DNA of 64,000 nt, from positions 4,917,501-4,981,500 of the forward strand of contig NC_009485.1 of NCBI RefSeq assembly GCF_000015165.1, read 5' to 3'. Position numbers and translations under genes: made by a program. Each line of letters starts with the position of its first letter. Positions within the stretch are counted from its first letter, which is position 1. Source of the DNA: Bradyrhizobium sp. BTAi1 (lineage in GTDB: Bacteria; Pseudomonadota; Alphaproteobacteria; Rhizobiales; Xanthobacteraceae). The notes beneath the pieces were generated by a model that worked only from the letters and a program-made list of their open reading frames with translations, searched no databases and was not told the DNA's origin. This document shows positions 1-8,988 of this stretch, one piece after another.

Positions 1-270
1 GCGGAAGCTGCAGACCTGCGGCGTGCAGCCGCGGGCGCCCGGGATCATGTCCCAGTCTTCGACCAGGGAGGCCTTGCCGGGCTCGCCGGTCCGAGGATAG
101 GCGAACACGACGGTGCGCCCCTTCAGGGCCGACAGATCCACGACGGTATCGTCGGTGGCCCGCAGCCCGATGGCGGGCATGATCATCCCGACCAGATGAT
201 CAGCCGCACCGTCATCGGTCGGTGCCGGAATCTTGCTCCAGTCGACGTCGAGCAGGTTCTTCTGAGTCAT
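1..270 (-). CDS. Peroxiredoxin (AhpC/TSA-type), 3' end outside window
   Basis: The first 90 codons of a thioredoxin-fold peroxidase that would reduce peroxides with a cysteine thiol in the cytoplasm. Reading from the ATG at 270, the frame contains VDLSALKGRTVVFAYPRTG, the redoxin beta-strand region, and then the sequence GARGCTPQVCSFR at the window edge. That last stretch carries the peroxidatic cysteine (GCTPQ) and a second cysteine four residues on, as in the rhizobial peroxiredoxins with a GCTPQxC motif. The window edge cuts off the rest. It lies 62 bases after smpB on the same strand and may be read through from it. The family is well supported; the subtype is not. Confidence 0.82.
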   Translation of the reverse strand, partial: MTQKNLLDVDWSKIPAPTDDGAADHLVGMIMPAIGLRATDDTVVDLSALKGRTVVFAYPRTGEPGKASLVEDWDMIPGARGCTPQVCSFR

Positions 271-332
271 CGGTCATGTCCCAGCATGGTTGTGCCGCTT
301 GCGCTGGCACGGACGACCGCGCCATCGCCTGG

Positions 333-806
333 TCAGCCGCGCGCCCGCAGCAGCCGCCCCTTCTCGCGGCCCCAATCGCGCTTCTTCTCGCTCTCGCGCT
401 TGTCGTGCAGCTTCTTGCCCTTGGCGACCGCGAGCAAGAGCTTGGCGCGGCCGCGCTCGTTGAAATAGAGCTTGAGCGGAATGAGCGTCATGCCCTCGCG
501 CTCGACCGCGCCCATCAGCTTGTTGATCTGCTTGCGATGGAGCAGCAGCTTGCGCGGCCGCTTCGGCTCGTGATTGAAGCGGTTGGCCTGCAGATATTCG
601 GGAATGTTGGCGTTGATCAGCCAGATCTCGCCGTCGCGGGAATCCGCATAGGATTCCGCGATCGTCGACTTGCCGCTGCGGATCGACTTCACCTCGGTGC
701 CGGTCAGCGCGATGCCGGCCTCGATCGTGTCCTCGATCGCATAGTTGAACCGCGCCTTGCGGTTCTCGGCAGCGACCGTGATCTTGGGCTCTTTCTTGTC
801 TGCCAC
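333..806 (-). CDS. smpB: SsrA-binding protein SmpB
   Basis: Binds tmRNA and delivers it to stalled ribosomes for trans-translation in the cytoplasm. The 157 residues match the family's usual length. Hallmarks visible are AAENRKARFNY near the N-terminus, GIALTGTEVKSIRSGK (the beta-barrel tmRNA-binding face), ESYADSRDGEIWLINANIPEY, and the basic C-terminal tail KKLHDKRESEKKRDWGREKGR that reads the empty mRNA channel. It starts almost directly after the mscL stop, so smpB is probably cotranscribed with dapA and mscL, an arrangement familiar for dapA-smpB in Rhizobiales. The gene looks intact. The tmRNA gene itself is not in this window. Confidence 0.97.
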   Translation of the reverse strand: MADKKEPKITVAAENRKARFNYAIEDTIEAGIALTGTEVKSIRSGKSTIAESYADSRDGEIWLINANIPEYLQANRFNHEPKRPRKLLLHRKQINKLMGAVEREGMTLIPLKLYFNERGRAKLLLAVAKGKKLHDKRESEKKRDWGREKGRLLRARG

Positions 807-807
807 G

Positions 808-1224
808 TCAGGCTTTCTTCAGGAGATCCCTGATTTCGGTCAAAAGCTCCACCTCGCGCGAGGGCTTCGGCGCCGCCGCAGGCTGGGTCTCCTGCAACCG
901 CTTCAGCCTGTTCATCCCACGAATGATCAGGAACAGCACAAAGGCGATGATGAAGAAGTTCAAGGTCAGTGTCAGGAACTGTCCATAGGCCAGCACAGCG
1001 CCCTGCTTCTTGGCATCGGCGAGATTGCCGGCCGTGACCGACTTGGACAGCGGGATGAAGTAGTTCGAGAAATCGAGGCCGCCGGTGATCGCGCCGATGA
1101 TCGGCATGATGACGTCGCTAACCAGCGAGGTGACGATGGCACCGAAGGCCGCGCCAATGATGACGCCGACCGCGAGGTCGACGACGTTGCCCTTCATCGC
1201 GAATTCACGGAATTCCTTCAGCAT
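808..1224 (-). CDS. mscL: Large-conductance mechanosensitive channel MscL
   Basis: Inner-membrane tension-gated pore that releases solutes on hypo-osmotic shock. The 138-residue product shows the family layout: amphipathic N-terminal helix (MLKEFREFAMKGNVVDLAVG), first membrane helix with the glycine/alanine-rich pore lining (VIIGAAFGAIVTSLVSDVIMP), a periplasmic loop, a second membrane helix (FLTLTLNFFIIAFVLFLII) and a charged cytoplasmic C-terminal helix ending in EIRDLLKKA. It lies between dapA (54 bases upstream) and smpB (start just after its stop), so the three may form one unit. Nothing in the sequence is unusual. Confidence 0.96.
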   Translation of the reverse strand: MLKEFREFAMKGNVVDLAVGVIIGAAFGAIVTSLVSDVIMPIIGAITGGLDFSNYFIPLSKSVTAGNLADAKKQGAVLAYGQFLTLTLNFFIIAFVLFLIIRGMNRLKRLQETQPAAAPKPSREVELLTEIRDLLKKA

Positions 1225-1278
1225 GCTCTCATCCCCCTTGAAGCGTTGCGAGAAAATTCCCGGCCGGGCCGCCCCGTC

Positions 1279-2169
1279 TCAGTTGATCAGCCCGGCATGG
1301 ACCATGGCCTCGCGTACGGCGATCCGCGTCGGCTCGGAGACCGGCACCATCGGCAAACGCAGCCGCTCCTCCAGCTTGCCGAGCAGCGACAGCGCGTATT
1401 TCACCGGACCCGGATTGGACTCGATGAACAGGTTGGTGTGCAGCGGCATCAGCTTGTCGTGGATCTTCAGCGCGGTGGCGACATCGCCCTTCTGCCAGGC
1501 GGCATGGAATTCCGCGCACAGCCGCGGCGCGACGTTCGAGGTCACCGAGATGCAGCCATGGCCGCCATGGGCCATGTAGCCGATGATGGTGGCGTCCTCG
1601 CCCGACAGCTGGTTGAAATCCTCGCCCAGCGTCGCGCGCTGCTGCGACACCCGCACCATGCTGGCCGTGGCGTCCTTCACGCCGGCGATGTTCTTCAGCT
1701 CGAACAGCCGCTTCATGGTGTCGACCGACATGTCGATCACCGAGCGCGGCGGAATGTTGTAGATGATGATCGGAATGCCGATTGCGTCGTTGATCGCCTT
1801 GAAGTGCTGATACAGGCCTTCCTGCGTCGGCTTGTTGTAATAGGGCGTCACCACCAGCACCGCGTCGGCGCCGGCCTTCTCGGCGTGCTCCGCGAGTTCG
1901 ACGGCTTCCCTGGTCGAGTTCGATCCGGCCCCCGCGATCACCGGCACGCGGCCCTTGGCCTCGGCGATGCACCACTCGACCACCTGCTTGTGCTCGTCAT
2001 GGCTGAGTGTCGGGCTCTCGCCCGTGGTGCCGACCGGCACCAGGCCGTTGGTGCCCTCGTCGATCTGCCAGTTCACCAGGCTGCGGAACGCGGCCTCGTC
2101 GACGGCCCCGTTTTTGAAAGGAGTGACCAAGGCGGTGAAAGAGCCCCGGAAATTCGTCTTGGCTGCCAT
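1279..2169 (-). CDS. dapA: 4-hydroxy-tetrahydrodipicolinate synthase
   Basis: Condenses pyruvate with aspartate semialdehyde, the first committed step of lysine and diaminopimelate synthesis. The 296-residue TIM barrel shows FRGSFTALVTPFKNGAVDE at the start, VPVGTTGESPTLSHDEH (substrate-binding GTTGE), VLVVTPYYNKP (catalytic tyrosine) and NIAGVKDATASM (Schiff-base lysine in the GVKDA motif). I chose the ATG at 2169 because GGGAGG lies a few bases upstream; an in-frame ATG 15 bases further up gives MGGSF and overlaps that ribosome site. The gene is divergent from slt, and mscL and smpB follow it. The family also includes related aldolases, but the motifs and neighbours favour DapA. Confidence 0.95.
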   Translation of the reverse strand: MAAKTNFRGSFTALVTPFKNGAVDEAAFRSLVNWQIDEGTNGLVPVGTTGESPTLSHDEHKQVVEWCIAEAKGRVPVIAGAGSNSTREAVELAEHAEKAGADAVLVVTPYYNKPTQEGLYQHFKAINDAIGIPIIIYNIPPRSVIDMSVDTMKRLFELKNIAGVKDATASMVRVSQQRATLGEDFNQLSGEDATIIGYMAHGGHGCISVTSNVAPRLCAEFHAAWQKGDVATALKIHDKLMPLHTNLFIESNPGPVKYALSLLGKLEERLRLPMVPVSEPTRIAVREAMVHAGLIN

Positions 2170-2537
2170 GAAACTCCCTCCCAACGCGTGTTGGCCCCTG
2201 TACGAAACGCCCTACATAACGGGTCCGGACACGGGGCGGAAGGCCCGCCGGCCCCGGAGCTGCCTTCTCAACAGGCACACCAATCGTTCGAATCACCCAT
2301 GGACCGACCTTGAGGCCAGAGCTTCGGTCCCTGCAAGCCAGATACGAGACGTGCCGGTTGTCGGGGGGTCAAGAACCTCGACACCTGGGTCGGGGTCGCC
2401 GCATGCCGCCCTCCGGTCGTGATTTTGCCGCGGTGTTGGCGCAGGTTGCCGGGCCTCCCGGTACATTTAGGATTTGTTCACCTTTTCGATAGACCACGTT
2501 CGTCAGGGATCGAAGTTATCCGCCGCAAAGGAACGCC
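2170..2537. other. Divergent dapA/slt intergenic region
   Basis: About 370 bases separating two divergent genes, presumably holding both promoters. The GC-rich part next to dapA contains short imperfect hairpins (around 2235-2265). The part next to slt is slightly more AT-rich (2460-2500, including ttcaccttttcgatag). I could not assign a convincing -35/-10 pair on either strand, and no coding frame here has a plausible composition. Confidence 0.4.
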
Positions 2538-4844
2538 GTGCCCCTCTCTGCCCGCGCCGCCGCATTGCGCTCGACCGCCCTGTCGAAGTCCCTCTCGGTG
2601 TCCTTGGCCGCCGGCCTGACGCTCGCATGGGGGCTCGCCGGAGACATCGCTCTCGCCAAGGACAAGGTTCCGCTGCCCAAGGCGCGCCCGATCGCCCGCA
2701 GCGTGGTTCCCGGTACCGCCGCCAAAGAGGGCGCGGAGTCCAAGGGCAAGGCCGACGCCCGGGCCGAGGCAAAACCCGACAGCAAGAGCGGCCCCAAGGG
2801 TGCGAGCGAGGCGCCGCGGGCCGCCGCGCCGCGGGACATCATGCCTGGAACCGCCGGCCTGCCGGCGCCGCGCCAGCACGCTGCCCTGCCCGCCGCCCGC
2901 AAGCCCGTCGTCCCGGCCGCCGTGGCGGCAACCTCTTCGACCTCGCAATCGGACAAGGACGCGCTCGAAAACGTCATCGAACTGGTTCGCAAGCGCAAGC
3001 CCGACGATGCCACCCAGGTCGCGCAGGCGATCTCGGATCCCGTGGCGCGCAAGCTGGCCGAATGGGTGATCCTGCGCAGCGACAACAACAATGCCACCGT
3101 CGAGCGCTATCGCGCCTTCATCACGGCGAATCCGAGCTGGCCGTCCCAGAGCTTCCTGCGCCGCCGCCTGGAGGCTGCGCTGTGGGACGACAAGCGCGAC
3201 GACGCCGTGGTGTGGTCCTGGTTCGAGAACGAGTCGCCGCTATCGGCCAAGGGCCGGTTCGCGCTGGCCCGCGTCATGCTCAACCGGGGGGATCGCGCCA
3301 ATGCCGAGCGCCTGGTGCGCGAAGCCTGGCGCAACGATGCCATGTCGGAGGAGACGGAGAACAACATCCTCGACCAGTTTGGCCCGCTGATCTCCGGCGG
3401 CGACCACAAGGCGCGGATGGACACTCTACTGTATGGCAGCGAGCACGAGGCCGCGTTGCGTGCGGCCCGGCGCCTCGGCGCCGGCCATGTCGCCCTGGCC
3501 AAAGCGCGGATCGCGACCTACCGCAAGGCGCCCAACAGCCGCGCTCTGCTCGATGCGGTGCCGCACGAGCTGCACGGCGACGCCGGCTACATTTTCAGCC
3601 GGATCCAGCTGCTGCGACGCGACGAGAAGTTTGCCGAGGCAGCACAACTGATGCTGAACGCGCCGAAGGATCCGGGACGCCTGCACAATCTCGACGAATG
3701 GTGGATCGAGCGACGGCTGCTGTCGCGCAAGATGATCGACACCGGCGAGTACCGCAGCGCCTATCTGATCGCCCGTGATGCCGCACTGCCCAACCGCGAC
3801 ATCTACAAGACCGAGCAGGAATTCACCGCCGGTTGGATCGCGCTGCGCTTCCTCAACGATCCCGCGACCGCGGCCCAGCATTTTGCCCGGATCGGCGTCG
3901 GCAGCGTCAATCCGACCACCCTGGCCCGCGCCGGATATTGGCAGGGCCGTGCGGCGGAAGCGATGGGGCGCATGCAGGAGGCGCGCGCGGCCTACACGGC
4001 GGCCGCCGAGCAATCGACCAGTTATTATGGGCAGCTCGCCCGGGCCAAGCTGGGGCTGCCGCAGCTCGGGCTCAACGCCGCACCGAGCGGCCGCGGACGC
4101 GGCGTCGAGCGGCTGGAGGTGGTGCGTGCGGCGCAGCTGCTCTACGAGCTCGACGAGGGCGAGGTCGCGATCCCGATGTTCGCCGACATGGGGGACAATG
4201 GCGATCCGGACGTGCTGGTCGGCCTCGCCGAGATCGCGGGACGGAACAGCGACGCGCGGGCGATGCTGCTGGTCGGCAAGGCGGCGCTGAATCGCGGACT
4301 GCCGTTCGATCACTACGCGTATCCCGTGACCGGCATCCCGCCGTTCCGCTCGATCGGACCGGAGGTCGAGCAGAGCGTGATCTTCTCGATCGCGCGCCAG
4401 GAAAGCGCCTTCAACCAGGCCGTGGTCTCGCCCGCGCAGGCCTATGGCCTGATGCAGGTGACGCCGGATGCAGGCCGCTATGTCTGCAAGCGCGCTGGCG
4501 TCAGCTTCGATCTGAACCGGATGAAGACCGATCCGGTCTACAACGCCGCGCTCGGCGCCGCCGAGCTGGGCGGGCTGCTCGAGGACTATCGCGGTTCGTA
4601 CATCATGACGTTTGCGGCCTACAATGCCGGCCGCGGCAGCGTGAAGAAATGGGTCGAGCGCTACGGCGACCCGCGCGATCCGAAGGTCGACGCAGTCGAC
4701 TGGGTCGAGCTGATCCCATTCGCGGAGACCCGCAACTACGTGCAGCGCGTCATGGAGAATCTGCAGGTCTATCGCGCCCGTTTCGGCGGCGGCTCGCGGC
4801 TGCAGATCGAGGCCGATCTGCGTCGCGGTGCCGTGGTCGAGTAG
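2538..4844 (+). CDS. Soluble lytic murein transglycosylase (Slt70-like)
   Basis: Cleaves peptidoglycan glycan strands in the periplasm, forming 1,6-anhydro-muropeptides. The 768-residue protein starts at GTG and has a signal peptide (about residues 1-38, ending near GDIALAK), then a Pro/Lys/Ala-rich linker to about residue 130. A long alpha-helical superhelix (roughly 130-590) follows, and a C-terminal goose-type lysozyme-like SLT domain. That domain shows the catalytic glutamate in ARQESAFNQ (about residue 622), then SPAQAYGLMQVTP and FAAYNAGRGSVKKWV. Length and layout match Slt70 relatives. The stop codon is supplied by the first unit of a 7-bp tandem repeat. It is divergent from dapA and convergent with a porin gene. 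Confidence 0.94.
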   Translation: MPLSARAAALRSTALSKSLSVSLAAGLTLAWGLAGDIALAKDKVPLPKARPIARSVVPGTAAKEGAESKGKADARAEAKPDSKSGPKGASEAPRAAAPRDIMPGTAGLPAPRQHAALPAARKPVVPAAVAATSSTSQSDKDALENVIELVRKRKPDDATQVAQAISDPVARKLAEWVILRSDNNNATVERYRAFITANPSWPSQSFLRRRLEAALWDDKRDDAVVWSWFENESPLSAKGRFALARVMLNRGDRANAERLVREAWRNDAMSEETENNILDQFGPLISGGDHKARMDTLLYGSEHEAALRAARRLGAGHVALAKARIATYRKAPNSRALLDAVPHELHGDAGYIFSRIQLLRRDEKFAEAAQLMLNAPKDPGRLHNLDEWWIERRLLSRKMIDTGEYRSAYLIARDAALPNRDIYKTEQEFTAGWIALRFLNDPATAAQHFARIGVGSVNPTTLARAGYWQGRAAEAMGRMQEARAAYTAAAEQSTSYYGQLARAKLGLPQLGLNAAPSGRGRGVERLEVVRAAQLLYELDEGEVAIPMFADMGDNGDPDVLVGLAEIAGRNSDARAMLLVGKAALNRGLPFDHYAYPVTGIPPFRSIGPEVEQSVIFSIARQESAFNQAVVSPAQAYGLMQVTPDAGRYVCKRAGVSFDLNRMKTDPVYNAALGAAELGGLLEDYRGSYIMTFAAYNAGRGSVKKWVERYGDPRDPKVDAVDWVELIPFAETRNYVQRVMENLQVYRARFGGGSRLQIEADLRRGAVVE

Positions 4845-4924
4845 CGAGTAGCGTAGCGAGTAGCGAGTAGCGAGTAGCGAGTAGCGAGTAGCGAGTAGCG
4901 AGTAGCGAGTAGCGAGTAGCGAGT
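4839..4924. repeat. 7-bp tandem repeat GAGTAGC, about 11 full units
   Basis: Eleven full copies of GAGTAGC: two at 4839-4852, a 5-base remnant GTAGC at 4853-4857, nine perfect units at 4858-4920, then a 4-base partial unit. The first unit supplies the last sense codon (GAG) and stop (TAG) of slt, so length changes beyond it would not alter the protein. A reverse-oriented relative, TTCGCTACTC at 4952-4961, could pair with any unit. AGGCC/GGCCT at 4926-4941 forms a small hairpin. The array sits between convergent slt and porin genes and may act as a terminator-like barrier, which is inference. Confidence 0.9.
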
Positions 4925-4983
4925 CAGGCCTAGCTCGGCCTGTCAACACCATTCGCTACTCCCTATTCACCACTCGCAGTTCG

Positions 4984-6549
4984 TTACCAGTTGCGCTGGG
5001 CGCGGAGCAGCAGCGAGACCGAATCCTGGTCCTTGAGCTGATAGGTCGTCGCCGGCTTGGCGACGACCGCCGCGGCCGGCGCGTTCGCCACGCCGTTGAA
5101 CTTCTGATCCAGCCGGGTCCACGCCACGTCGGCCGAGAAAGTCAGGTTCTTGACCGGGGTCCAGCGGGTGATCACGCCGAGCGTCGAGATGTTGAAGTCC
5201 GGATTGCAGTTCGCACCGGTGATGCCGAGCGCAACCATGCCGGCGCCGTTGCAGATCAATCCCTTGGCCGTGTTATTGTACCTGACCGCGCTCCAGGAAC
5301 CGTAGACGGCGGTGTTCCAGAACGGATCCCAATTGTGGGTGAACGCGCCGCGGAAGCCATAGGTCGTCGTCAGCTGCTGCTGGGTGCCCGTCGCGAAGAC
5401 GGAATCAGACACACCGGCAAAGCCGAGGCTCTGATAGGCACCCGCCATGTTGCTGGCGCCGTACATGGCGTAGTTGATCGGCGCAAGACTCTGGAAATTG
5501 TAGCGGCTGGCGCCGTTGGTGTAGACGCCCTGCACGTTGAGGGTGTCGCCGGGTCCGGTCGGGATGTTCTTGATCGACAGCGCGAGCTGGCCGGCATAGC
5601 CCCATTTGTCGGCGGGATGGCCGGTGACCTCGGTCGCGCCGTTGAAGCCGGCGTGATTGTCGTGAGCGGCGAAAGAGGCCTGGAACAGGCCCCAGGCCTG
5701 GTCGACGCGCACCATGCCGACGATGTCGGGCGCGACATTGCCGCCGAAGTTCGACGTGCCATAGGCGCCGGTGATGACGCCGGCTGCGGTTTGCCCGGTC
5801 GTGTTCCAGATCTGCGACTGCCCATATTGCGTCGCATCCTGGGCCGAGATCGCGGCCGTGATGCCAGAGCCGAAATCGGCGGTGTAGGTGAACTGATTGA
5901 CGCCGGTGATGCTGCCGCCGCCGCCGGTGAGACCATCGAAATTGTTACCGGGATAGTTGCTCCAGGGCGCATCGAATTGCGACACCGCCTTACCCATCGT
6001 GAAGCCGGCAAACTGGATGAAGGCGTAGAACACGCCAAGTCCACCGCCGGCGATGCCGCCATCGGACGGATTGACCGTCGTTGCGCCGGCAATCGCATTT
6101 CCGGCCGCGTTGAGGGCGATGTTGCTGCTATAGACAGTGGCACCCGTGGCCGAGCCGGTGCCGGTATAGCTGCCCGACGTCCACTGGAAGACGGCATCGA
6201 AGTAGGTGCGGACGACGCCATATTCGGTCGCGGTGCGCGTGTCGATGTTGAAGTCCGCGCGCGAGCGAGTCGTGTAGTAGTTGCTGAGGCGATTGCGCGC
6301 GCCAGCTACGCCGTTGGTGGCATTCTGAAACAGAGCGTTGGTCCCGAAGGCCGCCTCAGCACGCAGAAATCCCCCCAGCTTGATGCAGGTGTCGGTGCCC
6401 GGGATGTAGAAGAATCCCGCACCGTACATCGAACAAACCCTCACATACTCGACCGGTTTGGCCTTGATCGGAAGGTCGGCTGCATGAGCCCCACTCATGG
6501 CGAGCAAAGCCGCCCCTGAGCCCAGAACAAGGCTCTTCACAGTCTTCAT
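4984..6549 (-). CDS. Outer-membrane porin (Porin_2 family), copy 1
   Basis: A beta-barrel general porin allowing diffusion of small hydrophilic solutes across the outer membrane. I use the ATG at 6549 (MKTVKSLVLGSG), which has GGAGG about six bases upstream, giving 521 residues. The frame stays open further upstream but without a ribosome site. A signal peptide ends at AHAADLPIKAK. Next comes the family signature VRVCSMYGAGFFYIPGTDTCIKLGG with two cysteines, many alternating aromatic/Gly beta strands, FAGFTMGKAVSQFD, and a C-terminal LRAQRNW ending in the terminal aromatic needed for outer-membrane assembly. It is the most diverged of three paralogues in this window. Confidence 0.94.
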   Translation of the reverse strand: MKTVKSLVLGSGAALLAMSGAHAADLPIKAKPVEYVRVCSMYGAGFFYIPGTDTCIKLGGFLRAEAAFGTNALFQNATNGVAGARNRLSNYYTTRSRADFNIDTRTATEYGVVRTYFDAVFQWTSGSYTGTGSATGATVYSSNIALNAAGNAIAGATTVNPSDGGIAGGGLGVFYAFIQFAGFTMGKAVSQFDAPWSNYPGNNFDGLTGGGGSITGVNQFTYTADFGSGITAAISAQDATQYGQSQIWNTTGQTAAGVITGAYGTSNFGGNVAPDIVGMVRVDQAWGLFQASFAAHDNHAGFNGATEVTGHPADKWGYAGQLALSIKNIPTGPGDTLNVQGVYTNGASRYNFQSLAPINYAMYGASNMAGAYQSLGFAGVSDSVFATGTQQQLTTTYGFRGAFTHNWDPFWNTAVYGSWSAVRYNNTAKGLICNGAGMVALGITGANCNPDFNISTLGVITRWTPVKNLTFSADVAWTRLDQKFNGVANAPAAAVVAKPATTYQLKDQDSVSLLLRAQRNW

Positions 6550-7222
6550 AGTAACCTCCACATGACTCACGCGAGACGGCCTGGCTCAGAAGCGAACGTC
6601 CGCCCCCACGGGGTCAGCTCATCTCCAGCCGCCGTACAGTGCTTGCGCATAGCGTTACAGTGGGAACGATCGCGAGGCGCTTTTGGTGTTTTATCGGACC
6701 ATTCTCGTGGCGGGCCGGACCATGCATGTGACGCCGATGCGGCACGCACGGCTGCAGCGCATCTTCGCCTTATAGAGAGTGAGGCTGGCCGGCGGCGCCG
6801 GATCCATGTCGAGAGCACGGCAGCAATGAAGCGGAAATGTCGGCCGCAGGCGGGGCAATACTGGGGTCAGGCCTGTTGCTCAGGAGGCGCGCCGCCGTGC
6901 GGCCTGTTCTGAAGGTCTGAGGCTTCGATGCCGTCAGGACCTCGCCGTGCGGCCGCCCAATCTGCGCCGCCAGGTTTCACCATGTCGCGGTTCGATGACC
7001 GGTCAACCGGACGGTCCGCGCGCATGGTGGGCATGCTGGTTGCGCCGGTCAGCGGCTGAACTGCGGCGACACCACAATCGGGACAAGGCGAAACTACAAT
7101 GATCCTGCAGAGCGATGCTGATCGGCCAGCCTCGAGACCAGGCCAGGAAATTCGTCCCTTGCACGGCGAATCAGCCCGGGCCCTGCTCCGTTCGCCCAGC
7201 CCGGCGTCGGCGCAAAAGAAAA
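6550..7222. other. Non-coding stretch between porin copies 1 and 2
   Basis: About 670 bases. Apart from the ribosome site of porin copy 1 (6553-6560) and the terminator of copy 2 at its far end, I see no supported gene. The open frames here have atypical composition and no homology that I recognise. It presumably carries the copy 1 promoter on the minus strand, but it lacks the box that copies 2 and 3 share upstream. Confidence 0.4.
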
Positions 7223-7246
7223 CCCCCGGCAGTTGCCTGCCGGGGG
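7223..7246 (-). terminator. Intrinsic terminator of porin copy 2
   Basis: A perfect 10-bp stem CCCCCGGCAG / CTGCCGGGGG around a TTGC loop, followed on the minus strand by TTTTCTTTTG. It begins about 25 bases after the porin stop. Nearly the same hairpin follows porin copy 3. Confidence 0.92.
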
Positions 7247-7270
7247 TCGTAGCCTGTGATCAGAGCACTG

Positions 7271-8830
7271 TTACCAGTTGCGCTGAGCGCGGATCAGCAG
7301 GGTCATGCTGTTCTGATCCTTCAGCTCGTAGATGCCGGCGGGCTTGGCATTGCCAGCGCTCGCGGGGGCCGCAATCGTGCCCGAATACTTCTGGTCGAGC
7401 TGGCTATAGGCGAAGTCGGCCGAGAAGGTGAGATTCTTGACCGGGGTCCAGCGGGTGATCAAGCCGATCGTCGAGATATCGAAGTTCGGGTTGCAGGTTC
7501 CGACCAGACCCAGCAGAGCCGTCGCATTGGCGCAAATCGCCGCCGTGCCGACCGTGCCGTACTTCACCTGAGCGTACGATCCGTAGATCGCCGTGTTCCA
7601 GGCAGCGTTCCAGTTGTGCGTGTAAGCACCACGGAAGCCCCAGGTCTTGACGCTCTCCTGCGCACCGTTGGTCACGAACACCGTGTCCGGCGCGTTGGCG
7701 AAGGCGATGCTGCCATAGGCGCCGGCAACATTGCTGCCGCCGTAGATCGAGTAGCTGACCGGAGCCAAGCTCTGCGCGTTGTAGCGCGTCGCACCATCGG
7801 TGTAGACGCCCTGGATGTTGATCGTGTCGCCGGGACCCGTCGGGATGTTCTTGATCGACAGAGCACCCTGGACCGCCCAGCCCCACTTGTCGGCAGGCGC
7901 GCCGCTGGTCTCGCTGGCACCGTAGTAGCCGACGTGGTTGTCATGCGCCGCAACCGACAACTGGAACAGACCCCAGGCTTGATCGATACGCAGCTGGCCG
8001 ACGAGGTTCGGCGAGCGCGTACCGCCGATGGCGTTGGCGCCGTAAGCACCGCCGATCATGCCTGCACCGCTGGCGCCCGACAGGTTGAGGTTGCCAGCCT
8101 GATAGTACTGGGTCGCATCTTCCGCCGACACCGACACGGTGATGCCCTGGCCGAAGTCAGCCGTGTAGGAGAATTGGTTGACACCGGTGACAGTGCCGCC
8201 GCCGCCCCACAGACCGTCGTAGTTGTTGCCCGGGTAGTTCTGCCAGGGCGCATCGAACTGCGACACGGCCTTACCCATGGTGAATCCAGCGAACTGGATG
8301 AAGGCGTAGTAGACACCGAGCGAACCGCCGGCGACGCCGCCGTCCGTCGGGTTGACGCTCGCCGCACCAGCGGTCGCAGTACCCGCGGCATTGAGGCCGA
8401 TCGCGGTGCTGTAGGCCGTTGCACCGGCCGCCGAGCCGGTACCGGTGTAGCCGCCCGTGGTCCACGAGAAGGTCGCATCGAAGAAGGTGCGGACAACGCC
8501 GTATTCGGTCGCCGTGCGGGTGTCGATGTTCAGATCTTCACGAGCGCGAGCGGTGTAGTAGTTGCTGAGGCGGTTATGCGCGCCGGCGGGAGCGCCACTG
8601 GCCCAGTTGTAGAGGCTGTTGGTGCCCAGACCGGCTTCCACGCGCAGGTAGCCGCCGAGCTTGATGCAGGTGTCGGTGCCGGGGATGTAGTAGAAACCCG
8701 CACCATACAGGGAGCAAACCTTCACATACTCGACCGCTTTGGCCTTGATCGGAAGGTCGGCCGCCTGAGCCCCGGACATGGCGAGCAGGGCCGCCGCTGA
8801 GCCGAGGACAAGGCTCTTAACCGTCTTCAT
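7271..8830 (-). CDS. Outer-membrane porin (Porin_2 family), copy 2
   Basis: A 519-residue general diffusion porin of the outer membrane. It opens with MKTVKSLVLGSAAALLAMSG and a signal peptide cleaved near AQAADLPIKAK. The conserved VKVCSLYGAGFYYIPGTDTC segment, the strand FAGFTMGKAVSQFDAPW and a C-terminal LIRAQRNW follow. The start at 8830 has AGGTTTAAATG-type spacing after GGAGG. It is much closer to copy 3 than to copy 1 in the first 60 residues and in the barrel strands; surface-loop regions differ. A strong terminator follows, and a 70-base element upstream is shared with copy 3. Confidence 0.95.
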   Translation of the reverse strand: MKTVKSLVLGSAAALLAMSGAQAADLPIKAKAVEYVKVCSLYGAGFYYIPGTDTCIKLGGYLRVEAGLGTNSLYNWASGAPAGAHNRLSNYYTARAREDLNIDTRTATEYGVVRTFFDATFSWTTGGYTGTGSAAGATAYSTAIGLNAAGTATAGAASVNPTDGGVAGGSLGVYYAFIQFAGFTMGKAVSQFDAPWQNYPGNNYDGLWGGGGTVTGVNQFSYTADFGQGITVSVSAEDATQYYQAGNLNLSGASGAGMIGGAYGANAIGGTRSPNLVGQLRIDQAWGLFQLSVAAHDNHVGYYGASETSGAPADKWGWAVQGALSIKNIPTGPGDTINIQGVYTDGATRYNAQSLAPVSYSIYGGSNVAGAYGSIAFANAPDTVFVTNGAQESVKTWGFRGAYTHNWNAAWNTAIYGSYAQVKYGTVGTAAICANATALLGLVGTCNPNFDISTIGLITRWTPVKNLTFSADFAYSQLDQKYSGTIAAPASAGNAKPAGIYELKDQNSMTLLIRAQRNW

Positions 8831-8918
8831 TTAAACCTCCAAGTTGCGCTTTTGAGAAAGAACCGGACCAGGATCCCCCAGGACGATCCGCTTCCTCCGC
8901 TCCCGAAAAACCGCTTCA

Positions 8919-8988
8919 GTCGCTTCGCGCCATCGGACACACCCGCATCACGCGAGGGACTTAAGCGAAACCACCTGTAACGGGACGA
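8919..8988 (-). promoter_or_regulatory. Conserved element upstream of porin copy 2
   Basis: About 70 bases nearly identical to 13409-13476 upstream of porin copy 3, including CGCTTCGCGC, ATCGGACACACCCGCAT, CGCGAGGGACTT and CGGGACGA in the same order and spacing. It lies about 90 bases before the start codon of copy 2, in the expected promoter or 5' leader position. Porin copy 1 lacks it. It may be a regulator site, a promoter or a leader fold; I cannot tell which. Confidence 0.6.

Noticed and set aside
745..2313. Long plus-strand open frame (522 codons) opposite mscL and dapA
   Set aside because: Antisense shadow of two well-supported genes; composition is His/Arg/Gln-rich without any recognisable domain.
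4839..4924. Tandem array as a CRISPR
   Set aside because: Units are 7 bp with no spacers.
4839..4924. Phase variation of slt through the 7-bp repeat
   Set aside because: The stop codon is in the first repeat unit, so unit-number changes do not alter the reading frame.
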